Shown here piece after piece: positions 17,796-26,707 of a stretch of DNA of 64,000 nt; position 1 is the first letter of the stretch, and every line of letters begins with the position of its first letter. A model generated the notes under the pieces. That model was not told where the DNA came from, did not search any database, and saw nothing but the letters and a program-made list of their open reading frames with translations. The position numbers and the translations under genes were made by a program. The stretch comes from Streptomyces sp. RFCAC02 (GTDB lineage Bacteria > Actinomycetota > Actinomycetes > Streptomycetales > Streptomycetaceae). Where the stretch lies: the NCBI RefSeq assembly GCF_004193175.1, contig NZ_SAUH01000001.1, forward strand, positions 1,343,501 to 1,407,500, in the 5' to 3' direction.

Positions 17796-18295
17796 TCACG
17801 ACGGGTGCCGCAGCCACGAGTCGATGGCCGCGTAGTCGTCGGCGGTGAGGCCGACACGTGGGTCGACACGGTGCAGCAGCGCGGGTCCGGGGTGGTTGCC
17901 GGCGACCCACGCCCGGTCGTTGCCGGTGATCTCGTCATCGACCCAGACGAACGGCCGCGCTTCCGCCCGAGCAACGAGCGTGCGCGTCTTCCAGTGCAAC
18001 CCGGCACGTCCGTCCTGCTCGTCGCCATCGGACGGCTCCGGCCAGGACACGACGGGCAGTTGGGGCAGTCCGAGAAGGGGAGCGATGCACTCGTTGGCAT
18101 CCTCCTCCACGTAGTGGCCCAGACGACCTCACACGGCAACGCCGCCAACCGCCGCCCATGCGCGGGATCGATGCGGCAGAGCAGCGGATTGGTGTCGAGC
18201 CCCACCGCATAGGTCGGATACTGCCCCGACACGGCACCGAACGGAATGAGCGGCCCATCGACATCAAGAAACAACAACGGCAACCGCGCACCCAT
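17796..18295 (-). pseudogene. HAD-like protein gene with a 4-bp deletion frameshift
   Basis: The N-terminal part, MGARLPLLFLDVDGPLIPFG (HAD motif I DxD), runs in one frame to CEVVWATTW, after which the next expected residues, EEDANECIAPLLGLPQLPVVSWPEPSDGDEQDGRAGLHWKT, lie in another frame through to the end. At about 18105 the sequence has one TGGA where two tandem copies (TGGATGGA) would restore the frame, so a 4-bp contraction between short direct repeats explains the break. The second part contains FVWVDDEITGNDRAW, the typical motif of this streptomycete HAD-like family. Function of intact members is unknown. Confidence 0.75.
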
Positions 18296-18379
18296 GCGAG
18301 GACGATACGCGGCCGACCACCAGGCAATTGGCTCTGGACACCTCCCGCCCCTCTCTCGCCCCACCACCCGCTACTTCTG

Positions 18380-18455
18380 TCACCATGGACAGATGACACC
18401 GCCCGACAAAGGCAAAGAAACGGCAAACCCGCTCTAACACCGCAGGTGGCGAAGG
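18380..18455 (+). promoter_or_regulatory. leader of CRISPR array 1
   Basis: The region before the first repeat is relatively A-rich (GACAAAGGCAAAGAAACGGC). Its last 36 bp are similar to the segment before array 2: GGCAAA, then a CT-containing spacer, then ACRCCGCAGG and finally AAGG directly before the repeat. The conserved pair of leader ends, the perfect repeats on this side and the decayed repeat at the other end show that new spacers enter here and that transcription runs rightward. Confidence 0.75.
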
Positions 18456-19825
18456 GTTCTCCCCGCGCGAGCGGGGGTGGTCCGTGCACGTAGAACGGGC
18501 GGAGATCAGGGTGAAGGTTCTCCCCGCGCGAGCGGGGGTGGTCCGGAGCCACGTTGAGCGCCTCCCGCACTTTCACCGTTCTCCCCGCGCGAGCGGGGTG
18601 GTCCGGGGGTAGGGTCGGACATGTGTCCGCCTCCTTCGTTCTCCCCGCGCGAGCGGGGGTGGTCCGAAGAGGATGCTGAAGCCGGTCGCGGGGGTCGCGT
18701 TCTCCCCGCGCGAGCGGGGGTGGTCCGCGATCCGGGAGCGAGTCACCGGCTCCAAAGCCGTTCTCCCCGCGCGAGCGGGGGTGGTCCGATATGCCCGTCG
18801 GCAACCCGACACCCGACAAGGTTCTCCCCGCGCGAGCGGGGGTGGTCCGGAGACCGGGTTGGGTGCCGTACGTATGCGGACGTTCTCCCCGCGCGAGCGG
18901 GGGTGGTCCGTACGCGCCTATATCGGTCGAGATATCCCGGAGGTTCTCCCCGCGCGAGCGGGGGTGGTCCGCCCGCCCCGCAGAGATAGCACCAGTAGGC
19001 CCCGTTCTCCCCGCGCGAGCGGGGGTGGTCCGCTGTCGGGTCCGATGCCGGTGCGGGTGTGGGTGTTCTCCCCGCGCGAGCGGGGGTGGTCCGCAGCAGC
19101 AGCGCGAGTTCGGCGACGTCCAGGAGTTCTCCCCGCGCGAGCGGGGGTGGTCCGGCACCCATGTCTGACTCGACTCGCCGGACCCTGTTCTCCCCGCGCG
19201 AGCGGGGGTGGTCCGTCCTCACGAGCACCAGCGACGTCACTGCCTCGGTTCTCCCCGCGCGAGCGGGGGTGGTCCGGTCATCAGGTCGCCGTCGAGGTCG
19301 TTGACGGTGTTCTCCCCGCGCGAGCGGGGGTGGTCCGTCGGGGAGGTAGGTCGCGCCGGAGGGGAGGGTGTTCTCCCCGCGCGAGCGGGGGTGGTCCGTT
19401 CCGCAGCGGCGCCCTCCACACCGAGCGGGTGTTCTCCCCGCGCGAGCGGGGGTGGTCCGGTCATCAACGCCTACAACAACCTGCCCGCGCCGTTCTCCCC
19501 GCGCGAGCGGGGGTGGTCCGACCTTCGCGGGGCGGCTGAGGATCGGGTCGCCGTTCTCCCCGCGCGAGCGGGGGTGGTCCGATCCTGTCCCGGGTCTCCC
19601 GGTTGAGGACGAAGTTCTCCCCGCGCGAGCGGGGGTGGTCCGAAAATCGCCGCCGGGAAATCGACGCTGGCCGAGTTCTCCCCGCGCGAGCGGGGGTGGT
19701 CCGGGCCGCTCGCGGGACTCCTTCACCCTCTTCCAGTTCTCCCCGCGCGAGCGGGGGTGGTCCGTGCCGGTGGATACGGACAGCCGGTTCTTCGACGTTC
19801 TCCCCGCGCGAGCGGGGGTGGGCCG
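18456..19825 (+). CRISPR. type I-E CRISPR array 1: 23 repeats, 22 spacers
   Basis: A 29-bp repeat begins GTTCTCCCCGCGCGAG and ends GGGGGTGGTCCG; it contains the I-E hairpin CCCCGC-GCGA-GCGGGG and yields an 8-nt handle GTGGTCCG. Repeats start at 18456 and recur every 61 bp (32-nt spacers), except the third, at 18578, which lacks one G after the stem and is 28 bp long. The last repeat (19797) reads GTGGGCCG at its end and is degenerate, marking the leader-distal side. All 22 spacers differ from each other and from those of array 2, and I found no match to other parts of the window. Confidence 0.98.
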
Positions 19826-19877
19826 CGCCCAGCGAACGTCGTCTTCCCCGAGCCGCTGAGCGCATCCCCACAGCGCG

Positions 19878-19909
19878 GGTGGCGCTCACGCCCGAGCATG
19901 AGCGCCACC
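19878..19909. terminator. 11-bp perfect hairpin between array 1 and cas2
   Basis: GGTGGCGCTCA (19878-19888) and TGAGCGCCACC (19899-19909) form a perfect stem with a 10-nt loop. It sits 53 bp past the last repeat and 87 bp past the cas2 stop, so it could end both the rightward array transcript and the leftward cas transcript. Confidence 0.65.
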
Positions 19910-19995
19910 GTCGTCCCCGGTTCGGTGACTTACGCTGTTCAGCTGGCCCGGAGGGTGGCTCGCCACCGACGCATCCTCAAGGGGCCACCCGATCG

Positions 19996-20316
19996 CTACG
20001 CGGGCAAGGCAGTCGGTTCCTTCCCTCCTTCCTCGGGACGGATGGCGACGAGCGTCAAACCGTCGAAATCGACGGGGACCCGGCGGCGTTCACCGGCCGT
20101 TCGGAGGGCGTAGCCCTGTTCATTCGCCTCCGGATGCACGAGGACCGCCGCGCCCGTACCGATGGACGCGCTTACCACGCGCCACAGTTCGTCGCGTACA
20201 CGGGCTGAGAGAGTGCCGACGTAGAGGCCGGGTGTGGGTTCGATCATCCAACGGGTGAGGGCGCCGCGGACATGGTCCGGAACCGCCGTCGTGGAGAGCA
20301 CAGTGATGGAGGACAT
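19996..20316 (-). CDS. cas2: Cas2e, spacer-acquisition subunit, 106 aa
   Basis: The sequence matches the type I-E Cas2 family (CasE-associated, ferredoxin-like fold): ITVLSTTAVPDHVRGALTRWMIEPTPGLYVGTLSARVRDELWRVV, with the G-L-Y-V-G motif and the LWRVV helix diagnostic of I-E rather than other Cas2 types. Length is normal. It forms a dimer bridging two Cas1 dimers in the integrase complex. It is the last gene of the cas operon, 24 bp after cas1, and about 170 bp from array 1 on the leader-distal side. Confidence 0.95.
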   Translation of the reverse strand: MSSITVLSTTAVPDHVRGALTRWMIEPTPGLYVGTLSARVRDELWRVVSASIGTGAAVLVHPEANEQGYALRTAGERRRVPVDFDGLTLVAIRPEEGGKEPTALPA

Positions 20317-20340
20317 GAGCCGGTGGCTTTCGGGAGAAGG

Positions 20341-21408
20341 TCACGACACGGCGGTGGGGTCCGCGTCATCGTCCGGGAATGGTTCGTCCACGTCATCGGG
20401 ATCGGCCGGTCGGCCCTGCCCCGCGTAGTTCACACCGGCGGGTACCGAGCCGACGTCCGGGTCCCACAGGTTCACCAGTTGTACGGCCTGCCCCTCGGGC
20501 GTCGGCTCGGCCTCGTCCGGCACGAGCAGGGACTGGATGTCCGAGACAATGCGCGGCAGCAGTCGAAACAGTCGTAGTCCCTCACGGAATCCGCGCCGGG
20601 CCATGGCCTCCGCGTTCGGGGAGTCGTGCAGCGAGAAGGCGAGCGGAATGGTGAGTTCGGCCTTGTACAGATCGGCTACGTCATAGACCATCGCGAGTTG
20701 CTTGCCCTGGTGCACGAATCCCAGGGCGGGTGAGCAGCCCAGTGCCGCGAGCGCGGCGTGCACGATGCCGTACAGGCAGGTGTTCGCCGAGGACAGGGCG
20801 CGGTTCACCGGGTCCTGGTCATCCCAGGCGGCGGGATCGTAGTTGCGGCGGAAACGGCCGATGCGGTGCTGCTGGGCGAGGTGCTTGTACAGCGCCTTGA
20901 CCCGTTGGCCCTCCAGGCCACGCAGCGCGTTCAGACTCGCGGTTGGCGGCACGGGCATGTTGAAGCGCTTGATGTACATCTGACGCGCGACGGCGAGACG
21001 GCGCTCAGGATCGCTCCAGTGGTGCACCTGGTGTTCCAGCCACCGGGTGGTGAGCGCGTCCGAGACGGTGGACGAGTAGCACCGGACGCCGCCGGACCCA
21101 CTGCACACAACGGTCGTCCCGTGCCGGGCGAACGTCGCCATGGCCGGCTGCGTGATGGAGGTCCCGGGGCCGAGGAGTACGCAGGAGAGCGCGGATGTCG
21201 GTAAGTAGACCCGGGTGATGTCGCCATCCGCCGCGGTCGTCTCGGCGCAGACCCCCGTGTCGTCCTGGACGATGCGGACGACATCCGCGTAGAGGAAGGA
21301 CAGGGAATCTCCGACGCGCGGCAGCATGGCAAGCGTCGGTGCGGCGATGCGGCGGCGGGCCGTCGCCTTGTCGTGCGGCGGACCGCTGTTGTCGGGAACC
21401 GTTGACAC
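20341..21408 (-). CDS. cas1: Cas1e, CRISPR integrase, 355 aa
   Basis: Type I-E Cas1: MLPRVGDSLSFLYADVVRIVQDD near the N-terminus, RQMYIKRF, and the catalytic region containing LSSANTCLYGIVHAALAALGCSPALGFVHQGKQLAMVYDVADLYKAELTIPLAF, which supplies the metal-binding Glu/His/Asp residues. The GTG at 21408 is chosen because AAGGA lies just upstream; an in-frame start 18 codons earlier would overlap cas6e. The C-terminus carries an extra acidic tail (DPDDVDEPFPDDDADP). It lies between cas6e (11 bp) and cas2 (24 bp), and acts in spacer capture and integration. Confidence 0.96.
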   Translation of the reverse strand: MSTVPDNSGPPHDKATARRRIAAPTLAMLPRVGDSLSFLYADVVRIVQDDTGVCAETTAADGDITRVYLPTSALSCVLLGPGTSITQPAMATFARHGTTVVCSGSGGVRCYSSTVSDALTTRWLEHQVHHWSDPERRLAVARQMYIKRFNMPVPPTASLNALRGLEGQRVKALYKHLAQQHRIGRFRRNYDPAAWDDQDPVNRALSSANTCLYGIVHAALAALGCSPALGFVHQGKQLAMVYDVADLYKAELTIPLAFSLHDSPNAEAMARRGFREGLRLFRLLPRIVSDIQSLLVPDEAEPTPEGQAVQLVNLWDPDVGSVPAGVNYAGQGRPADPDDVDEPFPDDDADPTAVS

Positions 21409-21419
21409 GTGTGTTCCTT

Positions 21420-22175
21420 TCAGGCGGCGGGGCCGCTCGGAGCGATGCTGAGCAAGCCGCATCCGTACGACTTGGCGCGGCCGATACCGTGCAGGAGGGC
21501 GTTCCGCAGCGCTTCAGCGTCGTGGACCGTCGCCACGCCGTCGAAGCGGGTGGCGTGATGCGGCACCCTCACCTCACCGTCATGCCGGCTCCCCGGCGGC
21601 TTTCCACGATCCGGGGCCGAGGCCGTGGCCCGGTCGTCCGCGCGCTGCCATGCGACGAGGGGTTCCACCGGATCGGACAGGATGGACCGCGGGACGAGCC
21701 CGGCGACGGATGCCCGTTCGACCCACCAGTGGTCCGCGTCCTCACCGTGCAGGGGGGTGGCCTGCTTCCAGCGGCCCGCGGTGCTGTTTCGTCCGCAGCG
21801 GCGCACGGTGTTGCCGACGAGCCGGTACCGGACGGTCACTCCGGGGCGGAGCGCGGTGAGCAAGGCGGTCATGTCCTTGGTGCGGACGTCCGCGTAGCCG
21901 AGTGGGAGGCGCGCGGGATCGACGGGCATGAGGCTCTGGACCAGCAGGATGGGCGGCCCCTCCCCCACCACCTCCAGCCGGAAGAGAGTGCCCGCGCGTG
22001 AACGCGGACGGTCGCCGAGGTCGTCCGGCAGCAGCCTCATGACTCGACGGTGCAGAGCACCGACGTCTCTGAGATCGTGCCGCACGGCCCTGTTGGCCGT
22101 GTTGAGCCGCAGTTGGGACAGCCAGGCGGTATCCGTCACGGCGCTGCGGGCGGCCGGAGGTGCCGCGATGCTCAT
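21420..22175 (-). CDS. cas6e: Cas6e/CasE pre-crRNA endoribonuclease, 251 aa
   Basis: The C-terminal glycine-rich loop GIGRAKSYGCGLLSIAP and the N-terminal WLSQLRLNTANRAVRHDLRDVGALHRRVM (with the conserved His) identify Cas6e. Length is slightly above the typical 200-230. It should cut each repeat after the GCGGGG of the hairpin and stay bound to the 3' end. ATG 22175 overlaps the cas5e stop by four bases. Confidence 0.96.
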   Translation of the reverse strand: MSIAAPPAARSAVTDTAWLSQLRLNTANRAVRHDLRDVGALHRRVMRLLPDDLGDRPRSRAGTLFRLEVVGEGPPILLVQSLMPVDPARLPLGYADVRTKDMTALLTALRPGVTVRYRLVGNTVRRCGRNSTAGRWKQATPLHGEDADHWWVERASVAGLVPRSILSDPVEPLVAWQRADDRATASAPDRGKPPGSRHDGEVRVPHHATRFDGVATVHDAEALRNALLHGIGRAKSYGCGLLSIAPSGPAA

Positions 22176-23038
22176 GTGTCGTTCCGTTCAGAGGAGGGGG
22201 ACGGCCGGAGATAGGCGCGGATCGCATCGAGATAGTCGAGCCCGTAGCCGCCACACAGCTGACCCGGCAGTCGGCAACTCGTGGTGTAGGACGGGCGGCT
22301 CCGGTGGACGCGGTCCCGGGCGGTGAGCCGGACGGGTTCGTCGTTCAGCGTGGTGACAGAGGTTCTGCTGGACACGGCCTCGGGGAAGCCGGCGGGGAAC
22401 GGGGTGTCGGCAGTGAATCGCACGGTGACGGTCGAGTCGCCGCTCTGTCCGCTCCTCACCCTTTCCACTCCGGTATGGACCGCTTGTTCCCGGGCGAGCG
22501 GGACGCGCAGCAGTTCGGCCACCGGGTCCGTCACGTCGTCGAGGACGAACAGTGCGCCGGGCGGGCAGGAACGTCGTCCGAGGTGGAGGGGCCAGTGCGG
22601 TGTGGCCAGTGCATGCGCGCACTCAGCCGCGACCTGCGGATCGGCCGGTGAGGTGACCGCGACCATGAAAGCGGCGTCGGCGAGGTAATGGCGATGCGAG
22701 ACGATGGTGCCCTGGCCGGCGCCGCGCCGTCCGCCTTTCGCCGTCGGTACCGTGCGGTGCGTCGGATAGCCGCCACCCACGGTGTGGAAATCCCTCATAC
22801 GGGTCCCGCCGCGGTCGTGGCGCACGGTGAATCGCAGTTGGGTGAGACGGCTGAAGGGCGTCATGGACCCGTCGTCGGGGTCCGTGACCGCGTCCTTGCG
22901 CGCGATACCGAGGGCGGACGCAGCCATTCCGATGAGCCCGGAACGCGTGGGGTGCGCAGTGGTGTCACGGTCGTTGAAGGCGCTGTGCTCGCCCCACGCC
23001 TGCATCGGGCCACTCAGGTGCAGGAGAAAGCCGCTCAC
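22172..23038 (-). CDS. cas5e: Cas5e/CasD Cascade subunit, 288 aa
   Basis: FLLHLSGPMQAWGEHSAFNDRDTTAHPTRSGLIGMAASALGIARKD is the Cas5 N-terminal signature, and the protein continues with YLADAAFMVAV and a C-terminal DYLDAIRAYL typical of the I-E branch. GTG 23038 overlaps the cas7e stop (GTGA); an in-frame start nine codons upstream is less likely. In Cascade it caps the 5' handle of the crRNA, so it should recognise GTGGTCCG. Confidence 0.96.
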   Translation of the reverse strand: MSGFLLHLSGPMQAWGEHSAFNDRDTTAHPTRSGLIGMAASALGIARKDAVTDPDDGSMTPFSRLTQLRFTVRHDRGGTRMRDFHTVGGGYPTHRTVPTAKGGRRGAGQGTIVSHRHYLADAAFMVAVTSPADPQVAAECAHALATPHWPLHLGRRSCPPGALFVLDDVTDPVAELLRVPLAREQAVHTGVERVRSGQSGDSTVTVRFTADTPFPAGFPEAVSSRTSVTTLNDEPVRLTARDRVHRSRPSYTTSCRLPGQLCGGYGLDYLDAIRAYLRPSPSSERNDT

Positions 23039-24210
23039 GCGGTGGTGCTCCCGTCCCTGCTCCATGCGGCCGTGAGCGCACCCTCGATCAGCGCGGAGTA
23101 CGAGACCTCCCGGTCGCCGAGGCCGGTCAGGCCGGTGTCGTCGATGCCCGCATAGGCGCTGTGCACGGTCCCGGACGTGCCGATCAGTGTGGTGAGCTTT
23201 GTGGCGTACGCACTCAGTGCCTGGCGCGAGCGTGCGCCCCAGCCGCTGCCGTCCGCCTCGACCGGCTTCTCGAACGCCGCGGCGAGGGACACCGGCCGGT
23301 CGGAGCGGACCACCAAGTGCACGAGGTCGGGAACGGTGTGCGGTGCCGTGGAGGTCTTCTTCGCAGACGGCAGGCTCTCGATGAACGCGGTGACGAACGC
23401 GTCAGCCAACTCGCGGGCCAGAGCCGTGTCGGAGACGTTCGCCACCAGGTCGCGCAGGTCCAGAGTGGCGTATCGGTAGAAGATCCCGCTGCTGAATTCG
23501 GCCGTGTTCATGTGGGCACTGCCGGCGTCTGTGGCCCACTGGCTGACGTCGTCGACGGCCGTGAAGAAGTCAGCCTGCACGGAGGTGCTGTGCGTGGTGA
23601 AGGCGTGGGCCACCTGGACGGCACCGTCGACCCCGGCGCCGGGGATCTCCGCGAGCATGCGTCCGAAGAGGGCGATGGAACCGTTGCGCGACTTCAGGAC
23701 GTCGTGCACGGCGTCCTTCGGCAGCAGTGCCTTCTCCGCCGCCTTCGTGCCCAGTGCCTTCTGCAGCTTCTCCCGCTCCTGCTCCGCGATGTCGGCGAGG
23801 GCCTCGGCCGCGTTGTCGGGGAGGAAGAGGAGGGACGCGGTCTGGCCGCCATCCTTCTCCAGGTCGAGTTTGGATTCGGTGGACCGGATCACCTGGGCAC
23901 CCGCCAGATCAGCGAGATCCTGGGACCACCCCCGCTGCACCAACGCCTTGGCCACCTGGAGCGGCAGTCTGCGCGTCCGAAGGGCACGCTCACCCATGCG
24001 CGCCTCGACAGCCAGCCGGGTCGGCCGCTTCCACGCCTGGCTGGAGACGCGTGTCCGCGTGGTGCCGCCGAAGACGACGGTCTTGGGGGACCCGAGGTCG
24101 TCCCGGTTGACGTTGCTGAAGGGGAGGGCCTGGGTGATGTGCACGTCCAGGAAGCGCGGCACGGGCCGTGCGGCGTCCGACGCGGAAGCGGTTGTCGTGG
24201 GAGGGGTCAT
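23035..24210 (-). CDS. cas7e: Cas7e/CasC Cascade backbone subunit, 391 aa
   Basis: FLDVHITQALPFSNVNRDDLGSPKTVVFGGTTRTRVSSQAWKRPTR is the Cas7e N-terminal signature, and GSAHMNTAEFSSGIFYRYATLDLRDL and SYSALIEGAL follow as expected. Six copies bind the spacer part of the crRNA, each flipping out every sixth base. ATG 24210 is used; an upstream in-frame start would overlap cse2. It is coupled to cas5e by a 4-bp overlap and preceded by cse2 with a 54-bp gap. Confidence 0.97.
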   Translation of the reverse strand: MTPPTTTASASDAARPVPRFLDVHITQALPFSNVNRDDLGSPKTVVFGGTTRTRVSSQAWKRPTRLAVEARMGERALRTRRLPLQVAKALVQRGWSQDLADLAGAQVIRSTESKLDLEKDGGQTASLLFLPDNAAEALADIAEQEREKLQKALGTKAAEKALLPKDAVHDVLKSRNGSIALFGRMLAEIPGAGVDGAVQVAHAFTTHSTSVQADFFTAVDDVSQWATDAGSAHMNTAEFSSGIFYRYATLDLRDLVANVSDTALARELADAFVTAFIESLPSAKKTSTAPHTVPDLVHLVVRSDRPVSLAAAFEKPVEADGSGWGARSRQALSAYATKLTTLIGTSGTVHSAYAGIDDTGLTGLGDREVSYSALIEGALTAAWSRDGSTTA

Positions 24211-24264
24211 TTCGAGATTCCCGTTTCGTCTGTGATGGTCGTGTCGATCGATCGGTGGCACGGG

Positions 24265-24963
24265 TCAACTGGACTGCTGCGACCGGCGGATCGTCCGGTA
24301 GTAGTCCTCGAGCCACCGTGTGGTCGTCCTGCCGCGCGTGTAAGGCCATGCGGCGATGTCGTACAGGAGACGCCCGTAGTCCACGGGAACCCCGCTCGAC
24401 GACATCTGGCGCACCACGGCCGGAAGCATGCGGTGAAGGCCGTCGATGTCCTGTCGCACAAGCAAGTGCAGCCGGGATTCGACACCGGCCTCCTTCGCCT
24501 GGTCCGCTCCCTCGCGGGTGACGGCCTGTGCGAGGCAAGCGCCCAGGCTGCTCCCCCAGGAGGTCTTCACGTCCGGTGTCCCGGTTGCGGACGGTGGGGG
24601 CGTGGCGCCGGTCGGCTCGGTGCCGGACTCGGGAGCGGACTCCGTCTCCCGTGCGTCCGTCTCACGCATGGCGCGGGGCCGTGCGGCGATGAGGGCCGCA
24701 ACGGCGTAGTAGGCGCGCCGTTTCGCTCCCCGTGCGTTCTCGGGGACCAAACCGGCACGCAGCAGGGCGGCGTGGGTTCGAGCGGGTACCTCGTTGACGG
24801 GTTTGGCGAGGCCTTGCCTGAGCGCCTGTTGGGTGCCGGGTTCGCGGCATGCGGCCAGCACCTGGTCCACGAACGTGTCGTACGGCTTGAGACGTTCGTC
24901 GCGCGGCGGCGACGACGTTCCGTGCCCTGCGGAAGCGACGGTCGCCTCGTCAGTCGTCGTCAT
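24265..24963 (-). CDS. cse2: Cse2/CasB (Cas11) Cascade small subunit, 232 aa
   Basis: The helical protein has the Cse2 features: an early RLKPYDTFVDQVLAACREPGTQQALRQGL and a C-terminal RLHLLVRQDIDGLHRMLPAVVRQMSSSGVPVDYGRLLYDIAAW...YYRT. A low-complexity insert (ESAPESGTEPTGATPPPSATGTP) in the middle makes it longer than the usual 160-200 residues. Start ATG 24963 follows AAGGAGG. Two copies line the belly of Cascade and stabilise the R-loop. Confidence 0.93.
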   Translation of the reverse strand: MTTTDEATVASAGHGTSSPPRDERLKPYDTFVDQVLAACREPGTQQALRQGLAKPVNEVPARTHAALLRAGLVPENARGAKRRAYYAVAALIAARPRAMRETDARETESAPESGTEPTGATPPPSATGTPDVKTSWGSSLGACLAQAVTREGADQAKEAGVESRLHLLVRQDIDGLHRMLPAVVRQMSSSGVPVDYGRLLYDIAAWPYTRGRTTTRWLEDYYRTIRRSQQSS

Positions 24964-25022
24964 GGGTGCCTCCTTCTCGTCGGGAGTGGTCGATGGCTGT
25001 TCGAGGTGGCGAGTGGCCGGCC

Positions 25023-26615
25023 CTACCGCGTACTGCCGGTGAGCAATGTCCGTACGAGGCCGCGGGCGTGCTCCCTGGCCTTGGCGCCGCGGGGCTCGGC
25101 GGCCACGGACATCGTGACCTCGTCGAAGACCCGCAGAGCGACCCGTCCGAAGTCGGGCAGGGAGGTGGAGAAGTCCTGGGAGTCGAGCAGGTTCCAGAAC
25201 AGTTCCTCGGCGGCCGGCCAGTAGGCGGCCAGGGCCGCGTCCGGCCACGGCCCCGTTCCCTTCGCCGCCTTTCCGCCGATGGCTTTGCCGGCTGCGGCCC
25301 GGTCATCGGTGAAGGGGGTGGTGTACTCACGCCACGCGCCGCGCAGCGCGGTGGTCAGGTGCCACGCGGCCTTCTCCGCTGCCTCACGGCCGGTCTCGAC
25401 GCCGCGCGCGAGAGCGGTGTCCGCGCCCGTGTCGGAGGCGTCGAGAAGACCGAACAGCGGCGGCGTCATGGCGGTGAAATACGTCCGGTCTCTGGTCTGA
25501 CCGTCCTGGTCGAACCCGTAGGCGATGACCCGCAGCGCGCGGAACACAGGTTCCGGGAGTTGGCCGCCGGTCAGTGTGTCGAAGATCTTCGGACGGCGCC
25601 CGCCACCCGACCGCTGCTGGAGGACCAGGGCGTCCAGGTCCCGCCACAGCGCACGCTCGGCCTTCGCGTCACGGGGGTGGAGACCGCCGTCCTTGCGTTC
25701 GTCCCAGATGAGGTACGGATCGGCGACCTCGGGCCGGTTGACACGGAGCGCCCAGGTGATCGTCGTATCAACCACTTGCTCCGCGTCGGGCGCCCGCCTC
25801 AGCAGAACGGCGTGCTGGAACCGGCCGGTGAGCATCGACAACGGCCCGGCCGCCGGTCGGGGCGCCATGTCCAGGGGCGCGGTCGGCTGTGACTGCTCCC
25901 ACGGGCACAGGTCCTCATCACCTGGTGACTGCGGCCAGGTGTCGGGCGCGGGAATCCCCAACAACAGGGTCTCGTAGAGATTGCGTCCCAACGGATGGCA
26001 GGACAGTGCGCGTCGGAGCGGCCCGGCCATGCTGTTCCCGAAGCGCTGCCCATCGACGGTCCGGGGAGTGCACTGCCCGGACGGTCCGTAGTAGAGCTGG
26101 GCGATGAGATGCAACGCCGCCTCCGCCGAGCTGAGGGCGACCGGCTCGGCGTCAGTGAAGTGTCCGAAGAAAACCTGGTTGTTGCCGGCCGGGCGGGACA
26201 GCACGAGCTTGTTGACACCGGACGTGCCGGGGCAGTCCTCGGCCAGCCGCGGGTCCTGCAGGAACGGCCGGTCGGCGTCGTGGAGCATCAGCCCGTCGGC
26301 ATGCTGGACGAAGTATTCGCCGACGTCGGCCTCGTCGAAAGCCCTCGGGTCCGTCAGGAGTTCGTACCGTCGATCCAGCCACGCATCGGGGTCGGACATG
26401 GCGGCAAGCCCCGTGATGCGGGCCGCCATGGCGCACAGGATCCGCATCAGGCCGGAGGCCGCCGGCGGCAGGGCGACGGCGAGCCCGTCGAAGTGATGCG
26501 CGTCGAGGAACAGCTCGCGTAAACCCACACGCTTCGTGACGCCGTCTGAGAGGACGGGAACCCACGGCCGCAGGTCGAGCGGGAAACGGCCGTCGTGGGC
26601 CGGACCGGAGGACAC
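25023..26615 (-). CDS. cse1: Cse1/CasA (Cas8e) Cascade large subunit, 530 aa
   Basis: Cse1 motifs are present: FPLDLRPWVPVLSDG at the N-terminus, LRELFLDAHHFDGLA, PFLQDPRLAED, a loop region KLVLSRPAGNNQVFFGHFTD that corresponds to the L1/PAM-sensing part, and a C-terminal four-helix bundle. GTG 26615 gives the canonical N-terminus; the frame is open about 66 codons further upstream but that part crosses the crRNA-like element and is not Cse1-like. It is the first gene of the Cascade operon and is separated from cas3 by 267 bp that hold a guide-RNA-like unit and a likely promoter. Confidence 0.95.
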   Translation of the reverse strand: MSSGPAHDGRFPLDLRPWVPVLSDGVTKRVGLRELFLDAHHFDGLAVALPPAASGLMRILCAMAARITGLAAMSDPDAWLDRRYELLTDPRAFDEADVGEYFVQHADGLMLHDADRPFLQDPRLAEDCPGTSGVNKLVLSRPAGNNQVFFGHFTDAEPVALSSAEAALHLIAQLYYGPSGQCTPRTVDGQRFGNSMAGPLRRALSCHPLGRNLYETLLLGIPAPDTWPQSPGDEDLCPWEQSQPTAPLDMAPRPAAGPLSMLTGRFQHAVLLRRAPDAEQVVDTTITWALRVNRPEVADPYLIWDERKDGGLHPRDAKAERALWRDLDALVLQQRSGGGRRPKIFDTLTGGQLPEPVFRALRVIAYGFDQDGQTRDRTYFTAMTPPLFGLLDASDTGADTALARGVETGREAAEKAAWHLTTALRGAWREYTTPFTDDRAAAGKAIGGKAAKGTGPWPDAALAAYWPAAEELFWNLLDSQDFSTSLPDFGRVALRVFDEVTMSVAAEPRGAKAREHARGLVRTLLTGSTR

Positions 26616-26647
26616 AGGAATCGAACACCTCGATCGAACAATTAGAC

Positions 26648-26670
26648 GCCGTCTGGCACCGGCAGACGGC
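26648..26670. promoter_or_regulatory. 8-bp perfect dyad in the cse1 upstream region
   Basis: GCCGTCTG (26648-26655) and CAGACGGC (26663-26670) are perfect inverted repeats around a 7-nt loop. It lies 33 bp upstream of the cse1 start and just left of the crRNA-like unit, so it could be an operator for cse1, an operator for the guide RNA, or a hairpin in the cse1 mRNA leader. The sequence alone does not separate these. Confidence 0.45.
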
Positions 26671-26707
26671 AGGGTCATAGCCTGGAGTTGCTCCCGCAAG
26701 GACGGGA

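Noticed and set aside
18621..19859. Long open frames across CRISPR array 1 with recurrent PRERGWS/LPARAGVVR-type peptides
   Set aside because: They are translations of the 61-bp repeat unit in several frames on both strands, not genes.
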